Made by a program: the position numbers and the translations under genes. From assembly GCF_029407905.1 (NCBI RefSeq), contig NC_073632.1, forward strand, positions 57,398,964-57,462,963: DNA of 64,000 bases, read 5' to 3'. This DNA comes from Bubalus kerabau (lineage: Eukaryota > Chordata > Mammalia > Artiodactyla > Bovidae). Shown here piece by piece: positions 27,946-40,094 of the stretch. How positions within the stretch are numbered: position 1 is the stretch's first letter; each line of letters starts with the position of its first letter. The notes beneath the pieces were generated by a model. That model did not search any database and was not told where the DNA came from. It saw only the letters and a program-made list of their open reading frames with translations.

Positions 27946-30934
27946 CCACGTACGGAGCCATTTATAGTGAACAAACAGGACATCTGTTTCACTTTTCAAA
28001 GCTGGGTTTGAAGTGCTTAATTTTAACCAGAGTCTCCAATCAAAGTTCAGAGTTCTGAGAGTGATTCGTCCCTGAACCACAAAGAGGGTTTAAGTGACCA
28101 GGAGGGTCTAACTTGAACCTCTAGAAAGTGAAGAGACCCCACCACCGGAGCTAGGGCTGCAAGTCGTGGCGGGGCCCTTCTGTTGACCTGTCCTCCCTAG
28201 GTGAGGAACCGGCCTGGAAGCCACCTGTGGATGAGACTGGCTGGGCGGCCGGGTGACCACACTGGAGCCTTATTCTTTCTAGAAACGATAATCATTTCTG
28301 TTTGCCAATGTGGCCCTGTAGACTGATCACATGTCCTGGTATGCCGCTGGTGAAGAAAACACGTTCTGTATAATGTTTGTGAAGGTAGAATTGCTTAGCG
28401 TTGAAGCCTTTATGAAGAACCCTTTTGTGTGCAGTTACCTCTTGTTGTTGTTTTTAATTTTTTAATGCAGGTTGAAATTCTTGTGATTTTAGAGAGCCTG
28501 AGCAGTTATTTACTTTGGAAGCGTTGACACACCAAGCACTTAGTAGGAATGCTATTTTGACATTAGGATGTTGGTTAAAGGGTGCTATTTTGAATCAGAC
28601 TATACTATTGGCCATGAGGAATACATTAATTTCACATTCTTTTAAATTAGCAAATTAAAAATGTGGTAGTTGGAAATATTATGCTTGGCAGTAAGATTAT
28701 TTACTCTGCCCTGTTTAATAAGAAAATTTAATTCAGTAGACTTGGAAAATGAATTTGGCTTAAATGAGAATTCAGTATTCAAGAAAAATAGCTGGTTATT
28801 AAGAAACTTTTTCTTTCTTTCATTTTAGTAAATGGTATTGAAATGGATACTGTTAAGTTTTTGTAATAACAAGAAGGCTGTGGATTTTAATACAGAGCAG
28901 AAAACATACCAATATTTGGGGGTACAAAACCATCTATTTTAATGAATGCAGCTTTTCACATTATTAAGATAAACATAAGAGAAAATGGCAAAATATAATT
29001 CCTAAAACAAGCCACTTTGTGAAGCAGAAGTATTAAAGAGTGAAAAATTATGTCTGCTTACCATGGAAAGGAAATGGACATTCTTTAAGAAGGTGCTTTG
29101 TATGTCTGAGACATCACGAACATTATACATGCGCTCTGTTCTCTGGTGGGTGCCTGTGGTTAGTAATCATTTTTTATCAAACAGCAGGGTATATAGTCAC
29201 ACAGCCCCATATAAATGATCAGAATGCAAGTTGGACCTCCCAGTGGGTAAACTTAATTTATGTTTAGAGTCATTTTGAAATATTCTGTTTTGTTTTCCAG
29301 TGGGTAAGTGTACTTTCTTTCTTCTGTTGACTTTGTCATTCTTCACTTTACACACTTCTTCAGAGCTGCAGGATTAGGCTCCCAACTTTACATCAGATTA
29401 AAAAGATGTAATGAGGATAAATGATTTACAGAAGAAATAATAGCACTGCACACGATTTTCTGAATGTTTTATACTGCTGAATGAAAAGAGAAATAAACAC
29501 ACAGAAGCACACAAGATGAAAAGCTGAAATTGATTACCCTTTTATGAGTCTCAGCTCCAATTCTTTGTATAAAAATTCTGAGAACAATTTTTATAGCTGT
29601 AAATGTGGAAATTGCCTTAGATGGAATGTCATCAAGTGGCTCTGTGTGTGTTGACAGGATTTTCATAATGAACAGGTTGCAGTTTGTTTGATGTGTGTAT
29701 CACACATCTGGCTGGAAGTTACTAATTTACATTGTCTTAGCAAATTAAATAGATGGCTATTGATTCTCTATGGTAGCAGTGAACTACCACATACATTTGT
29801 TTTCAGGGCTAGTTCTCTATGAAGCCTGAGAATGATAAGTGAATTCCTTCCAAATACACTATCTCAAACAATACACTGCAAACCACAAGCCCCTCCAAAT
29901 AACTTGATAGGCCAGATGTTTTCCAAATTTAGTCATTTTAATAGCATATATTGTGAGGGGGTTTTCATGTCATGAAAGTAGAGAGAATTTTAGATAATCA
30001 TTGGTCAAATGAAAGTGTGACATTTTGGTGGGAGCTACATTCCTAAGAAACTCATTTTTCTGATTTCCTGATGGTAAATTTATTGTTCAAGTTAAAATAT
30101 GCCTAGAAAAATCAGTCATTATTATCTAACAAAAGCAATAATGAAGAGAAATATTCAGTTACCTTGTTTTATTTAGTGGCTGTGAGTGAATGTAGGAATT
30201 TTAGAGGCAAGTGGTACTTATACTGGCTGTGTATGCCCACTGTACAAAATGTTGATATTCTGAAAATCTGCAGAGAAAAGGAGAAGACACTATGATTAAA
30301 TTTTAAAAATTCTCTTAGTTTTTCTCTGAGTCTTTGAGGTTCCTTGAAGCTTATGTAGCTCTTCGTTAAGGGCTATCCCTCCCCCTAAAAAAACCCAAAA
30401 CAGGAAAAAAAAACAAAAAACTGACCAGCTCATGACTCTTGTAAGGCACACATACCCTGTTGGCTTTTAAAAAAACCTTACTATAAACTTTGAGTGCACA
30501 CAGGCTTTGAAATAAGTGTTAAGTATGACAGGCTGACAAAGCCTTACTCCCTAATTATTTTTAAGAGGAGAGTTGAATGGAGCTAGTGTCTAGCTAGTAA
30601 CGGTGACTGTGGGCAAAGTCCAGAGAAATGTAGAGTGAAAAAGAGCATCCTGTGTAAAGCCTAAGTAATTTTCTTAAATTTGTATTTCCTCGAGTTTAAT
30701 TAGTAGTATTAATTATTCATAGGCAGTTCAGATGGAAAACATTAATACTCAATGTGAAGAAAATTGAAAATGTGGAACACCCAATAAACTATGAAAAGTA
30801 ATTTCTAGAAAAATGAATGGTCTTGATTCTCCTTGTGTTTTAAAAACAAAACTTTTATTATCTACTCTTAAGGATAAACCAATAAGATATAAAAATCTCA
30901 TTTTAAAATCTTTTAAAACATAGAATTTTCAAAA

Positions 30935-31145
30935 ATACAAAAAGGTTGAAAGAATAGTACAATGAATATCTGTATACACGTCATCTATAAGCCATATTTG
31001 CTTTATGTCTCTCTCTTCCTATATGTATGTCTATTTGTGTATGCACTTTTTCCTCTGCTGAATCATTTTAAAATAAACTACAGACATCATGATACATCAT
31101 CCTTAAATAACATTCCCTTACATAGCCACTATACCATTTATGATG
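30935..31145 (+). mobile_element. Old interspersed repeat, L1 3' UTR-like
   Basis: GGTTGAAAGAATAGTACAATGAATATCTGTATA, with small gaps, then CATATTTGCTTTATGTCTCTC and CTACAGACATCATGATAC follow the order of an old L1 3' UTR. Family assignment is by memory. Confidence 0.45.
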
Positions 31146-32744
31146 GCACATTTAAAGTGTTCAAATTATAGTGTGTAGAAGGCTGCAAAAATATACATGA
31201 GATCTAGTCTACTGATGCCATTAAAGACAGTCTGCCACTGAAATTCATCAAGTACTCACTGATGTGTGATCTCATTTAAGCTGATTGATAGATGATATAT
31301 TGTGAGGGGACATAAAAACCCCTTGTTCTCTTCTGTAGCATATAGTAGTAAAATGTTAGTGTATTTTAAACTAGACTTCTAATGAGAATTGTAAGCAATA
31401 AAATCTCATATTTCACTTGGAAAGTAAAAGAGAAGATTTTTGAGAGTGATTTGGTAATTTTGGAATCAGATACATTTAATATCTTCAACCATTTTTGTTG
31501 TTGGTAAAGAAGCCTTCTCTGTTTATTTCTAAGTTTAGGATGGAACAGTGTTTCAGTGGAAAATCTCACATCCTGTTTTAGAGTGATTCATTGAACATAT
31601 AGAAGAAGGTAATTTTCTGTGTTACAGTTTCTGTCTTAGTGTTAGAGAAGGCAGAACAAATAGAGACAATTTACATTAGTGGTCCTTATAACTTGCTATC
31701 TACTGATAATCTTGTAAATTTGCAGAAAAGTTAGGGCAAATGGCAAAGGAGCCATACTTCCTTCATGGGGAAGAGGGGACAAAGAGGATATCTACATTGT
31801 AATTATCGCAGATCCCATAATTTTTGTTCTTCTTTGCATAAAACCATTGTTCTCGTAATTAAAAAGGGTTTTTAAGTGTTAACATATTCTGTGAATATAA
31901 ACCTTGTGTATCCTTACCATAAAGCAGTAAACATAATATGCTCATATTAGTTTGCTCTTTCAAGTGTGTTACGAGTGTTGAGTTAATTTGAGCACTTAAA
32001 TTTTAAAAAAAATGTAATTAACTTAAGGGCCCAGTGATATTATTGTTACTATTAGGAAATTTTAAAAAAATGTATTCTAAAAACTTGAACAATAATTTGA
32101 GTAGTTATAAAAAATGGACTTTATTTTTCTGGTTAGCAAAACCATCCTTTTATATTACAAATAATGTCAAATGAATCACCTTTTGACTTAGCAATCTACA
32201 TCAAAATGTAAAGTAATTTATTCTTGTGCCTCAGATCGATGGAGCACTCATTGAGTAGATTTAATGTTTTTGATCATTAAAAATAATAATTATATACCAA
32301 TGTATACTCTCAAATCAGGACTGATCCTTAATTGTGTTGAATTATTATTATAATAAAGTTGAACATCAAAACCCCTTGTCCTTTTCAAAGGACTTGTTAT
32401 GTAATTGAATTGTCATAGAAACAAACTGAAGTCACATTTGTGTAGATAGTACTTTTTGACAATCAAAGCTATTAGTAGCAATTAATAGTAATTTTATAAC
32501 TACCAAAACAATTTGTTAAAGGAAAGAGCTGGGACACTTAGTCAGTTTTACAGTACGTAATACCAGTACTCATTTAAATAATCTTACCTTCCGTACCTTT
32601 CATATACTTTTCACTAATTGTAATTCTTTTGTCAAAATGATCATGTGTAGTCTTGAATTCATCATTTATACTCAACATTTTTCCCCATGTTGAATTCACA
32701 TTTCTTTAAAATGCTGTCACATTTATTACTTCATTTGTTTTTTT

Positions 32745-32870
32745 GACAGCTCTGTGTGGTGGTTGGGGCCAGGATCACACTCCCCATTTCCTATGTGAGG
32801 AAGCTGAGGTCAGGTCTGTTGAGTAAGTGGTGAAGCCAGGGTTAAAGCCTGGAGAGTTGACTGTATCCGC
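32745..32870 (+). mobile_element. MIR SINE fragment
   Basis: CCCCATTTCCTATGTGAGGAAGCTGAGGT and GTGAAGCCAGGGTTAAAGCC match the 3' half of MIR. Confidence 0.6.
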
Positions 32871-33904
32871 TGGTTCTCTGTATGGGGCTGGGGGCTGGGA
32901 GAAAATGTCTGGGAGAGAGGAATGGGTTAAAATGAGTAAGGCCTTCAGGGTTAGGCTACCCAACTTCTGGATAGGCTTTCATCTGAACTCATGATGGAGC
33001 AAAACACTGCCTCTGTGTTGCTGCTTCACAAATATTGATAAGTATAGATATTGACAGTTTAGGGGGTTAAATTAGCAGTGCTACCTTCTCAATGACGTTT
33101 AGTTAAGGATGTATCTTTTTTCCCCTTATGGGCATTTTTATTTTGTAAGAAAAAAATGTGGCCTGCAAACATTTTTGCTTTATCGAATTGTTTGTTTTTA
33201 GATTACATAGATACAAAATTGATATTACTAATTATTTCATTTCTACAACCAGATTTAACATTTTATGTTCTTGACAAAAGTCATTGAATTGGCAAACCAA
33301 CTCATCCTTTTTTTAAAAAAGAAAATCACATAAGGTACTAAATTACCTCCTGTGGCAGCAGGCTATTTCCTAGAGAGAGAGAGAGTAGGTGGGCATTGGG
33401 GCAGGGGCAGCATTGGCTCTTTTATGTTTCTGAAGGAGAATGGCAGAAAAGGTTGTCTCCTGGGGACACTGTTCAGAGGCTGGGAATGGAGAACTTCCCA
33501 GCATGCTCTGGATAGGTATGTCATCCTCTGGTCCTTTGGTGCTGCTGCTGTCTGGCTGCTTCCCCTTCCACAGGCCTCTCTGGCTTACCCTCCTTCCTGT
33601 GTTGTTATCCTTACCTGGAGGGCACTGACTCACAGGACCTCCCCTTTATTTCCTGGGTGGAAGCCACTTGGTGTTGACTAAATGACCAGCCTGACAACTC
33701 GTCTCTGGCTGTTCGGAGGGAAAAAGGTTCTGATCTTTGAGTCACATCATGGAAAAACATGTGAATGGATGGACAAATTCAAATAAGGCTCTACTGGAAC
33801 TCCAGAGAAGCATGATTTGTCTTCTGATTTAGTGTAGTCATGAGGCAAACACTGTTATGTTTCATATAAGATATGTATTGGGGGGTGGATTATGCGTTTC
33901 TTTT

Positions 33905-33940
33905 TTTAAAAAAATTGAAGTATAGTTGATTTCCTTTTTT
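33905..33940 (-). mobile_element. Short L1-like fragment
   Basis: AATTGAAGTATAGTTGATTT is a common L1 3'-UTR piece in ruminants; only about 35 bp are recognisable. Confidence 0.4.
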
Positions 33941-34454
33941 TTGGATTATGCATATCTTAATAATTTAGTAAAAGACTGCTACTTTCTTCCTCTTATCCAG
34001 GGCTTTCCTCTCTGTTTTCCATTCTCATTGGCTGTGACATCTTGCCGATGAGCAGGTGGTGATTGAAAGCTCATTTGGGTTGAAGTGCCAGTGTCTGTGT
34101 TTAAGCTACCATGCAAAAAGGATTGGCTGGAGTTTGGATGGAACTTGGAAATATCTGAGGGCCTATGAATGGAGGAATTTAACATTCTGCTTTGTCTAAG
34201 GGAGTAACTTCCCACTTCCTTTTCTCTGCCATAGGCATCCAAGGTCCAGGGAGCTGGCAGGGGCGAGAGATGATCCATGGTGAGGGCAGAGCTAAGGGCC
34301 ACAAGAGAGGAACCTGCTTTTGTTGGGCATTGACAATGTTTGTGGTCTGACTGAGTCTGAGCCATCTGTTTACCATCTGTGACCTAACTCTAGGAAGTTA
34401 TATTGCACTGGAATTGTGATTTTGCTTTTTTAAAAGCACAGTATAATTTGAAGC

Positions 34455-34920
34455 AACCTGCAAGGGAAAGGCACGGACTTTGGTGTCAGATGTATCTGGG
34501 TTCAAACATGCACTACTGCACAACAGCTGTGAGACTCTGAGCACAGCTCTGCTCCTTTGATCCTCTGTTTTCCCATCTATGAAATGGAGACATTTGCACA
34601 CACTTTTTAAGGATGGCGTGCATGCTCAGTCACTCAGTAGTGTCTGACTGTTTGCAACCCCATGGACTGTAGCCTACCAGGCTCCTCTATCCATGGGATT
34701 TTCCAGGCAAGAGTACTGGAGTGGACTGACATTTCCTCCTCCAAGGGATCATCCCGACCCAGGGATTGAGCCTGAGTCTCCTGCATTGCAGGCAGATTCT
34801 TTACCACTGTGCCACTTGGAAAGCCATTTTTAAGAACTGAAAAGGATTAAAAGAGAAAATGTATATATAGCACAGTAGCTGGCAGAAAGCAGATGCTCAC
34901 AATATCTTAACTCTTGTTAT
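34455..34920 (+). mobile_element. MIR SINE split by a younger Bov-tA
   Basis: The left part holds TTTGGTGTCAGATGTATCTGGGTTC and TCTGTTTTCCCATCTATGAAATG; the right part, after 34834, holds GCACAGTAGCTGGCAGAAAG and GATGCTCA. Together they make one MIR interrupted by the Bov-tA at 34612-34826. Confidence 0.75.
34612..34826 (+). mobile_element. Bov-tA SINE inserted in a MIR
   Basis: GTAGTGTCTGACTGTTTGCAACCCC, CCATGGGATTTTCCAGGCAAGAG and CTGCATTGCAGGCAGATTCT define a Bov-tA. Target-site duplication TTTTTAAG lies at 34604-34611 and 34827-34834. Confidence 0.92.
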
Positions 34921-35142
34921 TAAGGGACTTCCTGGTAGCTCACCTCTTGCCAGCTATGTGACATCAACTGATATACTTTGAAAGAAGATGAATAATTCCC
35001 TCTTTAATTTGGATTTCAAAATCCTTGAATCCACAAATTTAAGTGCCTATTTTCTTTCCCTTCCTCAGTCCTTCCATTCACACCCCTCCAAGCATTGTGC
35101 TCTTTGTGTGTGGTAACTTCAACAGTTTGGTTAATTTCTAGA

Positions 35143-35334
35143 TGAGGGGTCCCCACCTTTTGGGATGTAATGCCTGATAATCTGATGTGGAGCTGATGTA
35201 ATAATAATAGAAATAAAGTACACAGTAAATATAATGTGCTTTAATCATCCTGAAACCATCTCACTCCAGGTCCATGAAAAAAAATTGTCTTCCATAAAAG
35301 TAATCCCTGGTACCAAAAAGACTGGGGACTGCTG
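35143..35334. mobile_element. Small hAT-like DNA transposon (MITE)
   Basis: The ends GAGGGGTCCCCACCTTTTGG and (reverse strand) CAGCAGTCCCCAGTCTTTTTGG form imperfect terminal inverted repeats, flanked by TTCTAGA at 35136-35142 and 35335-35341. Internal GGTCCATGAAAAAAAATTGTCTTCCAT is shared with a known old mammalian element I cannot name with certainty. No coding capacity. Confidence 0.6.
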
Positions 35335-35949
35335 TTCTAGAGGGAGCTGAGATTTCTGCTTGGACAGAGGTAAAGCAGCATTTCCTAAGTGCCTTACATT
35401 GTGATATGGTGCTTTACGGGGCAAAAGAGCATTCTAAGAAATTAAACTTTAATCAGATTTCTGAAGTTAGTTTAGTTGGAACCAGTGTTATGTCAATTTT
35501 ACCAAATCAGTAATTATAATTTAAAATGAATAAAACCTATGGCACTGGTACTGTTGATGATTAGTGGAGCCTTTTGTGTGTTCCCCATCTCTCTCCATGG
35601 ACTGATATGGCTACCTCACCAGTGTTTTCCAGAGGATGGCAGATTGCAGTGATTTATTGGGTATATACATGAAGCAGAGCTCTTGGCTTCTCTTGGGTAG
35701 TTTACAATTTAGTTGACAAAATAAGAGTTTCACTTAAATATTTAAACACTCAGATTAGCCGGTTTGAAATGACGTGATCCACTTGCCCTATTTGCTAAGG
35801 GCACAGAATTTAAAAGAGCTTGAAGTGAGGGTAGAGCTATCGGGAAAGGAGTAGAATTTTAAGGGCTGGAAGCAGAGGTGGGGTCTTTGGAGATGAAGCA
35901 GTGCTTTCTGCACATTCGTCCCATTGCTCTTTTTCCATTAAGTATTCTT

Positions 35950-36166
35950 GGGACAGGTGGCACTGGTGGTAAAGAACCCGCCTGCCAATGCAGGAGACAT
36001 AAGAGACCCAGGTTCAATCCCTGGGTCAGGAAGATCCCCTGAAGAAGGGCATAGGATCCACCCCAATATTTTTGCCTGGAGAATCCCATGGACAGAGGAG
36101 CTTGGTGGGCTACAGTCCATGGGGTCACAAAGAATCACATATGACTGAAGCCACTTAGCAGCCACA
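35950..36166 (-). mobile_element. Bov-tA SINE, reverse orientation
   Basis: GGTAAAGAACCCGCCTGCCAATGCAGGAGAC, GGAAGATCCCCTG and GCCTGGAGAATCCCATGGACAGAG are the reverse Bov-tA. Imperfect duplication AGTATTCTT / AGCATTCCT flanks it. Confidence 0.92.
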
Positions 36167-36824
36167 GCATTCCTCTGATAGTATCACTCTTCCAATTTGA
36201 TCCAACTGTGCTTGTCCACTGCTGTTGTCTAAGCTGAATTTCTTTCTGTCTCTACCTTTTTACCTGAACTGTCTTGATGTAACTGAGCACATTCAATCAG
36301 GATAGGAAACTCTTTTCCCCAAGGCTCTTACCTTCCCCAAATGAATGCTAGTATATCTTCAACATGTTCATCTGACTTTAGTAATAAAAATATATTTTTT
36401 AGCATCCAGGTATAGAACACCATTTAAAAAATTTTAAGGGATGTTAATATTCTGCATCAAACATAAATCTTATTGAAATGAATACACAATGGTGCCACAG
36501 TGGTATAATGGTTCTATTTTTAAAATTATTTGTAGGGAGCAAATGTGAGATGTGCATTAGAATGACAAAAAGCAGCAGACTGGAGGAGAGAGAGGCGCAA
36601 AGAACCTGTGTGGCCAGCTCCAGATTGCAGGATGGGAAAGCCTCCTTCAAGCTGCATTTGACATTGTAATTCTACTGTTAGAATATGATGCAGCCTAACC
36701 CCTAGGTTTCTTACTTTCTTATTTCAAACTCTGATAGTCATAGGGATGTTTTACAAGATATTTGAAACATGTGTTATGAAATGAGATGTCATTACATTTT
36801 TATTATATAGCTTTTATTATAAGC

Positions 36825-37070
36825 AATATAGCTTATTAGTTAAGAGTTTGGGCTGTGGGTCTATTGCCTATTTAAATCCCAGTGATGCCATTCTGGGACT
36901 ATGGGAAAAATTGCCTACCTTCACTGTCTTTCTTTTTTTAATCTGTAAAATGCAGGTAATGACTATGTCTATCTTATAGAGTCACTGTGAACATTAAATG
37001 AGATAATGTGTGAGGTTCTTGGAACTATGCCTGATTACAAAGTAACAAGGATTAAGTGTGAGTTATTAGG
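36825..37070 (+). mobile_element. MIR SINE
   Basis: Order of pieces: AGTTAAGAGTTTGGGCTGTGGGTC, AATCTGTAAAATGCAGGTAATGA, GTCACTGTGAACATTAAATGAGATAATG. Confidence 0.8.
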
Positions 37071-37261
37071 GTGATTATCTCAGTGAAGTTAAAGAGAACA
37101 ATTTTTGGCTTACCTGTACACATGGAATAAATATCTGTGAGTCTTTGGGCTGAAGGAGGGACAGCACAACTCAGGAAGGCAGAGGGTTGCCCAAGAATGA
37201 AAAGTCACCAAACATTCTGATGCATCTGAAAAGGGTTGTGAGACTCTCCTTCCGCTGGTTA

Positions 37262-37395
37262 GACTAGTGGGTCTACCAGCATTTATAAATGATTTATTGA
37301 GCACCTATAATGTGTCAGGCACAGTGCTACATTCTGGAGACAGCAAAATGAACAAGACAATACCTGCAGGAAGAGGAATAAGCGCCAGGCAGTAG
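37262..37395 (-). mobile_element. L2 LINE 3' end, reverse orientation
   Basis: ATTTATTGAGCACCTATAATGTGTCAGGCACAGTGCTA followed by a degraded CAAAATGAACAAGACAATACC is the complement of an L2 tail. Confidence 0.65.
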
Positions 37396-37608
37396 ACTAG
37401 TTTGATTTCCCCCTTGGCTTACTGACGACCAAGATTCCTTCCTGGAGGGATGTGTTTCCACCCACATTAGAAAGAAGAGGGCCCCAAGTACCTTAGGACT
37501 GTTAGGACATCCCTGGGGGATAAGCTTGTAGGGAAGGTCAGACTCCCCTCTGGTTAGGTGATGGGAGGGAGTGGAGGCGATGGGAAGAGCTGGGCCCCTG
37601 GAGAGAGC

Positions 37609-37657
37609 TGTGTGTGTGTGCGTGCGTGTGTGTGTGTGCATGTGTGTGTGTATGTAT
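37609..37657. repeat. (GT)n-rich microsatellite, interrupted
   Basis: GTGTGTGTGTGCGTGCGTGT-type run with GC and AT interruptions. Confidence 0.9.
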
Positions 37658-38149
37658 GGAATCATGACTGGCAGCAAAGTAACTGATTGCAGCTGATGAG
37701 TCCAGCTTGAATACTCACAGGGACAGTACCCAGGACAGGTCCTGTGCATCTCACTACCTGAGCCACAGAGAGAACAGCTGTTCCCAGGTTGACTTCTGTC
37801 CTGTTGGAAAGATATTGAACAGCTCTCTGTTCTGCTTTGAATGGGATTTTTGAGTATTTTGTGCGCTGGCTTCTAATAGGATTATGAAGCTCAACAAATT
37901 GTAAATTAAAGAATCTCTCTAGAGTTAAAATAGTCTTTGCAGATTTATTACATTTTTAGAAAGTGTCACTAATTATTTTAAGTTTTCATAATATTTTAAG
38001 CTTTTCTCTTGTAAAGGGTAATTCCCAGATTTTCTTGCCCTGGAGAGACTGGAAGATGATGGTCTGCTCAAGCTGAAGGAGGGATGAGAGGGTGCTCTGT
38101 TGCCTGGAAAGGTTAGGGGGGAAGAAGGACTTATGTTTGAGGGGTGGCT

Positions 38150-38250
38150 ACTTCGTGCCACAGGCTCAGAGAGACCAAGTGACTTAGCCAATACAACATG
38201 GCTCATGAGTGAGCATACCAATCCAGGGCCTAGACTCCAGAGCCTACCTG
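38150..38250 (+). mobile_element. MIR SINE 3' fragment
   Basis: GCTCAGAGAGACCAAGTGACTTAGCC is the typical MIR 3' core; the copy is short and diverged. Confidence 0.5.
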
Positions 38251-38295
38251 ATTTCCTGTTGGGCTTGCTGTCTTTAAGCTGGTAACTGTACTAGG

Positions 38296-38648
38296 ATGTT
38301 GTTGTTGTTCAGTCATTCAGTTGTGTCTGACTCTTTACAACCCCATGAACGACCAGGCTTGCCTGTCCTTCATGCTCTCCTGGAGTTTGTTCAAACTCAT
38401 GTCCATTGAGTCAGTGAAGCCATCCAACCATCTCATCCTCTGTTGTCCCCTTCTCCTGCTGCCCTCAATCTTTCCCAGCATCAGGGTCTTTTCCAATGAA
38501 TCGACTCTTTGCATCAATATTGATGCAAGTGGCCAAAGTATTGGAACTTCAGCTTCAGCTTCAGTCCTTCCAATGAATATTCAGGATTGATTTCCTTTAG
38601 GATTGACTTGTTTGATTTCCTTGCTGTACAAGAGACTCTCAAAAGTCA
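38296..38648 (-). mobile_element. BovB (RTE) LINE 3' end, reverse orientation
   Basis: On the - strand the copy translates, with damage, to the end of the BovB reverse-transcriptase ORF: residues such as DSLEKTLMLGKIEGSRRRGQ and RMRWLDGFTDSMDMS are readable at 38335-38517. It is flanked by TACTAGG at 38289-38295 and 38649-38655, so it is a complete, 5'-truncated insertion of about 350 bp. BovB is known for horizontal spread between reptiles and ruminants; this copy is long dead. Confidence 0.9.
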
Positions 38649-39299
38649 TACTAGGGTGAAACATATGAAATTGCCATTTCTAGACATTAGAATAGTTAAA
38701 AATTAACAATTTCATAAATTTCACCTATTACTCAGGAATTGATAGGATGTTTTACAGAGATTTTTACCAAGGCCTGTGGACAGTTAACTCTCTTGTACAA
38801 TATGGAGTCTCCATTGCTTTCCAGTCTGGGTACACTCAGAACCAGTCAGCTCACCTTCCTCTCCCCAGCCCTCTCCCCTCTACCAGTTTAAGCACCAACA
38901 TTTAAGACATGTTCTCACAGCTGCAAGCTGTAAGCATCACCTATAGATCATTATTTTATTTAGAACATCTAATATTTTACCAGGATTCAAATGCAAGCTA
39001 CTTTCTTTACTAGAAGAACATCTTTCCTTTGATTGATTGCTAAATTGATAGAGCTTGTGAAAAGATCTCTCTCTCTGTCTCTTTTTTTCCCTGGGATTTC
39101 TTGTTCAAACAGAATTTGTTGTATCCACATCAGTAAAGCCGTGCTAATATGGGCTGCTGGCCAGATCGTGGAAACAGCCTCATTACATTGAACTGGATGT
39201 CATAATGGTACCCATTAAGGTGGAATTCCCTCTGTGTTTGTACTTTTAAACCCAAGTCCCTTGCCACTTAAACATCTCTCTGAGAATAGCAACATTCTC

Positions 39300-40080
39300 T
39301 GGTAACATAGTCTGAGAACGTGCTGGCTCTTTCCTCCTCCTCCTGAAACCCATGATAAAAATAGAATCCTGGGTTCAGAGCATTTTTAGGGGTTTTCAGT
39401 CTGCTGCTGCTCCCCGGCCATTCATCCCACTCTCTGCGCTTGTGATGACTGTAATGTGTTCTGATGGCTGAAGGTGAGGACCCACAAGATTTACTTCTTT
39501 CAACACTCCCATTAATTGCTATTGGAGTCCAAATATACAGCAGGAAAAGAGCAGCATTTTTTTTTTCCCTCCAGAATTAACCGAATGCAACACAAGAGTT
39601 TTCATTTTAATTTTTAAAAGCCATTAAGAGACTAATAGCATCACAGCATTTCTATTAGCTGTTGAAATCTCACCATCGTCCTGGCAAAGTGAAGTTATTT
39701 ATTGTGCCGGATTTGGGTAATGGAACCCTGCAGGGTTACAGCTCAGGAATGCTGGAAGGATGAAGCCCACAAAGGGGAGGGCAGAGTGGGTGTCAATCTC
39801 ATTCCTCCAATTAGAGCAGTTAAAGAAATAGCAAAGTGCAGGGTGGCATTTATTGTGAGGGCTAATTGAAAACCAGAGGAAAATATTGAGATGCTACATG
39901 GCATTTCACATTATAATCTCTTTTCTATTTCTGTCTTATCTCCATTGACTCAATAGGACTTTCATTATAAACAAATTTCTATCATTAGGTTCAGCTTAAT
40001 TTCTGTGGCTGTAATTAAGAGGATGGTAAGAAACATTTGATAGCATAGTCCTCTCTACTGAAAACTGGGCATGGTTCTTG
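39300..40080. promoter_or_regulatory. Candidate enhancer block in intron 8, rich in TAAT motifs
   Basis: A repeat-free stretch with several homeodomain-type cores: ATTAATTGC (39511), GAATTAACC (39574), CAATTAG (39808), CTAATTG (39862), and TATTTATT Fox-type sites. Motif clustering in otherwise unique DNA inside SIM1 suggests a developmental enhancer; this is inference only. Confidence 0.3.
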
Positions 40081-40094
40081 AAATTTACCTGGCA

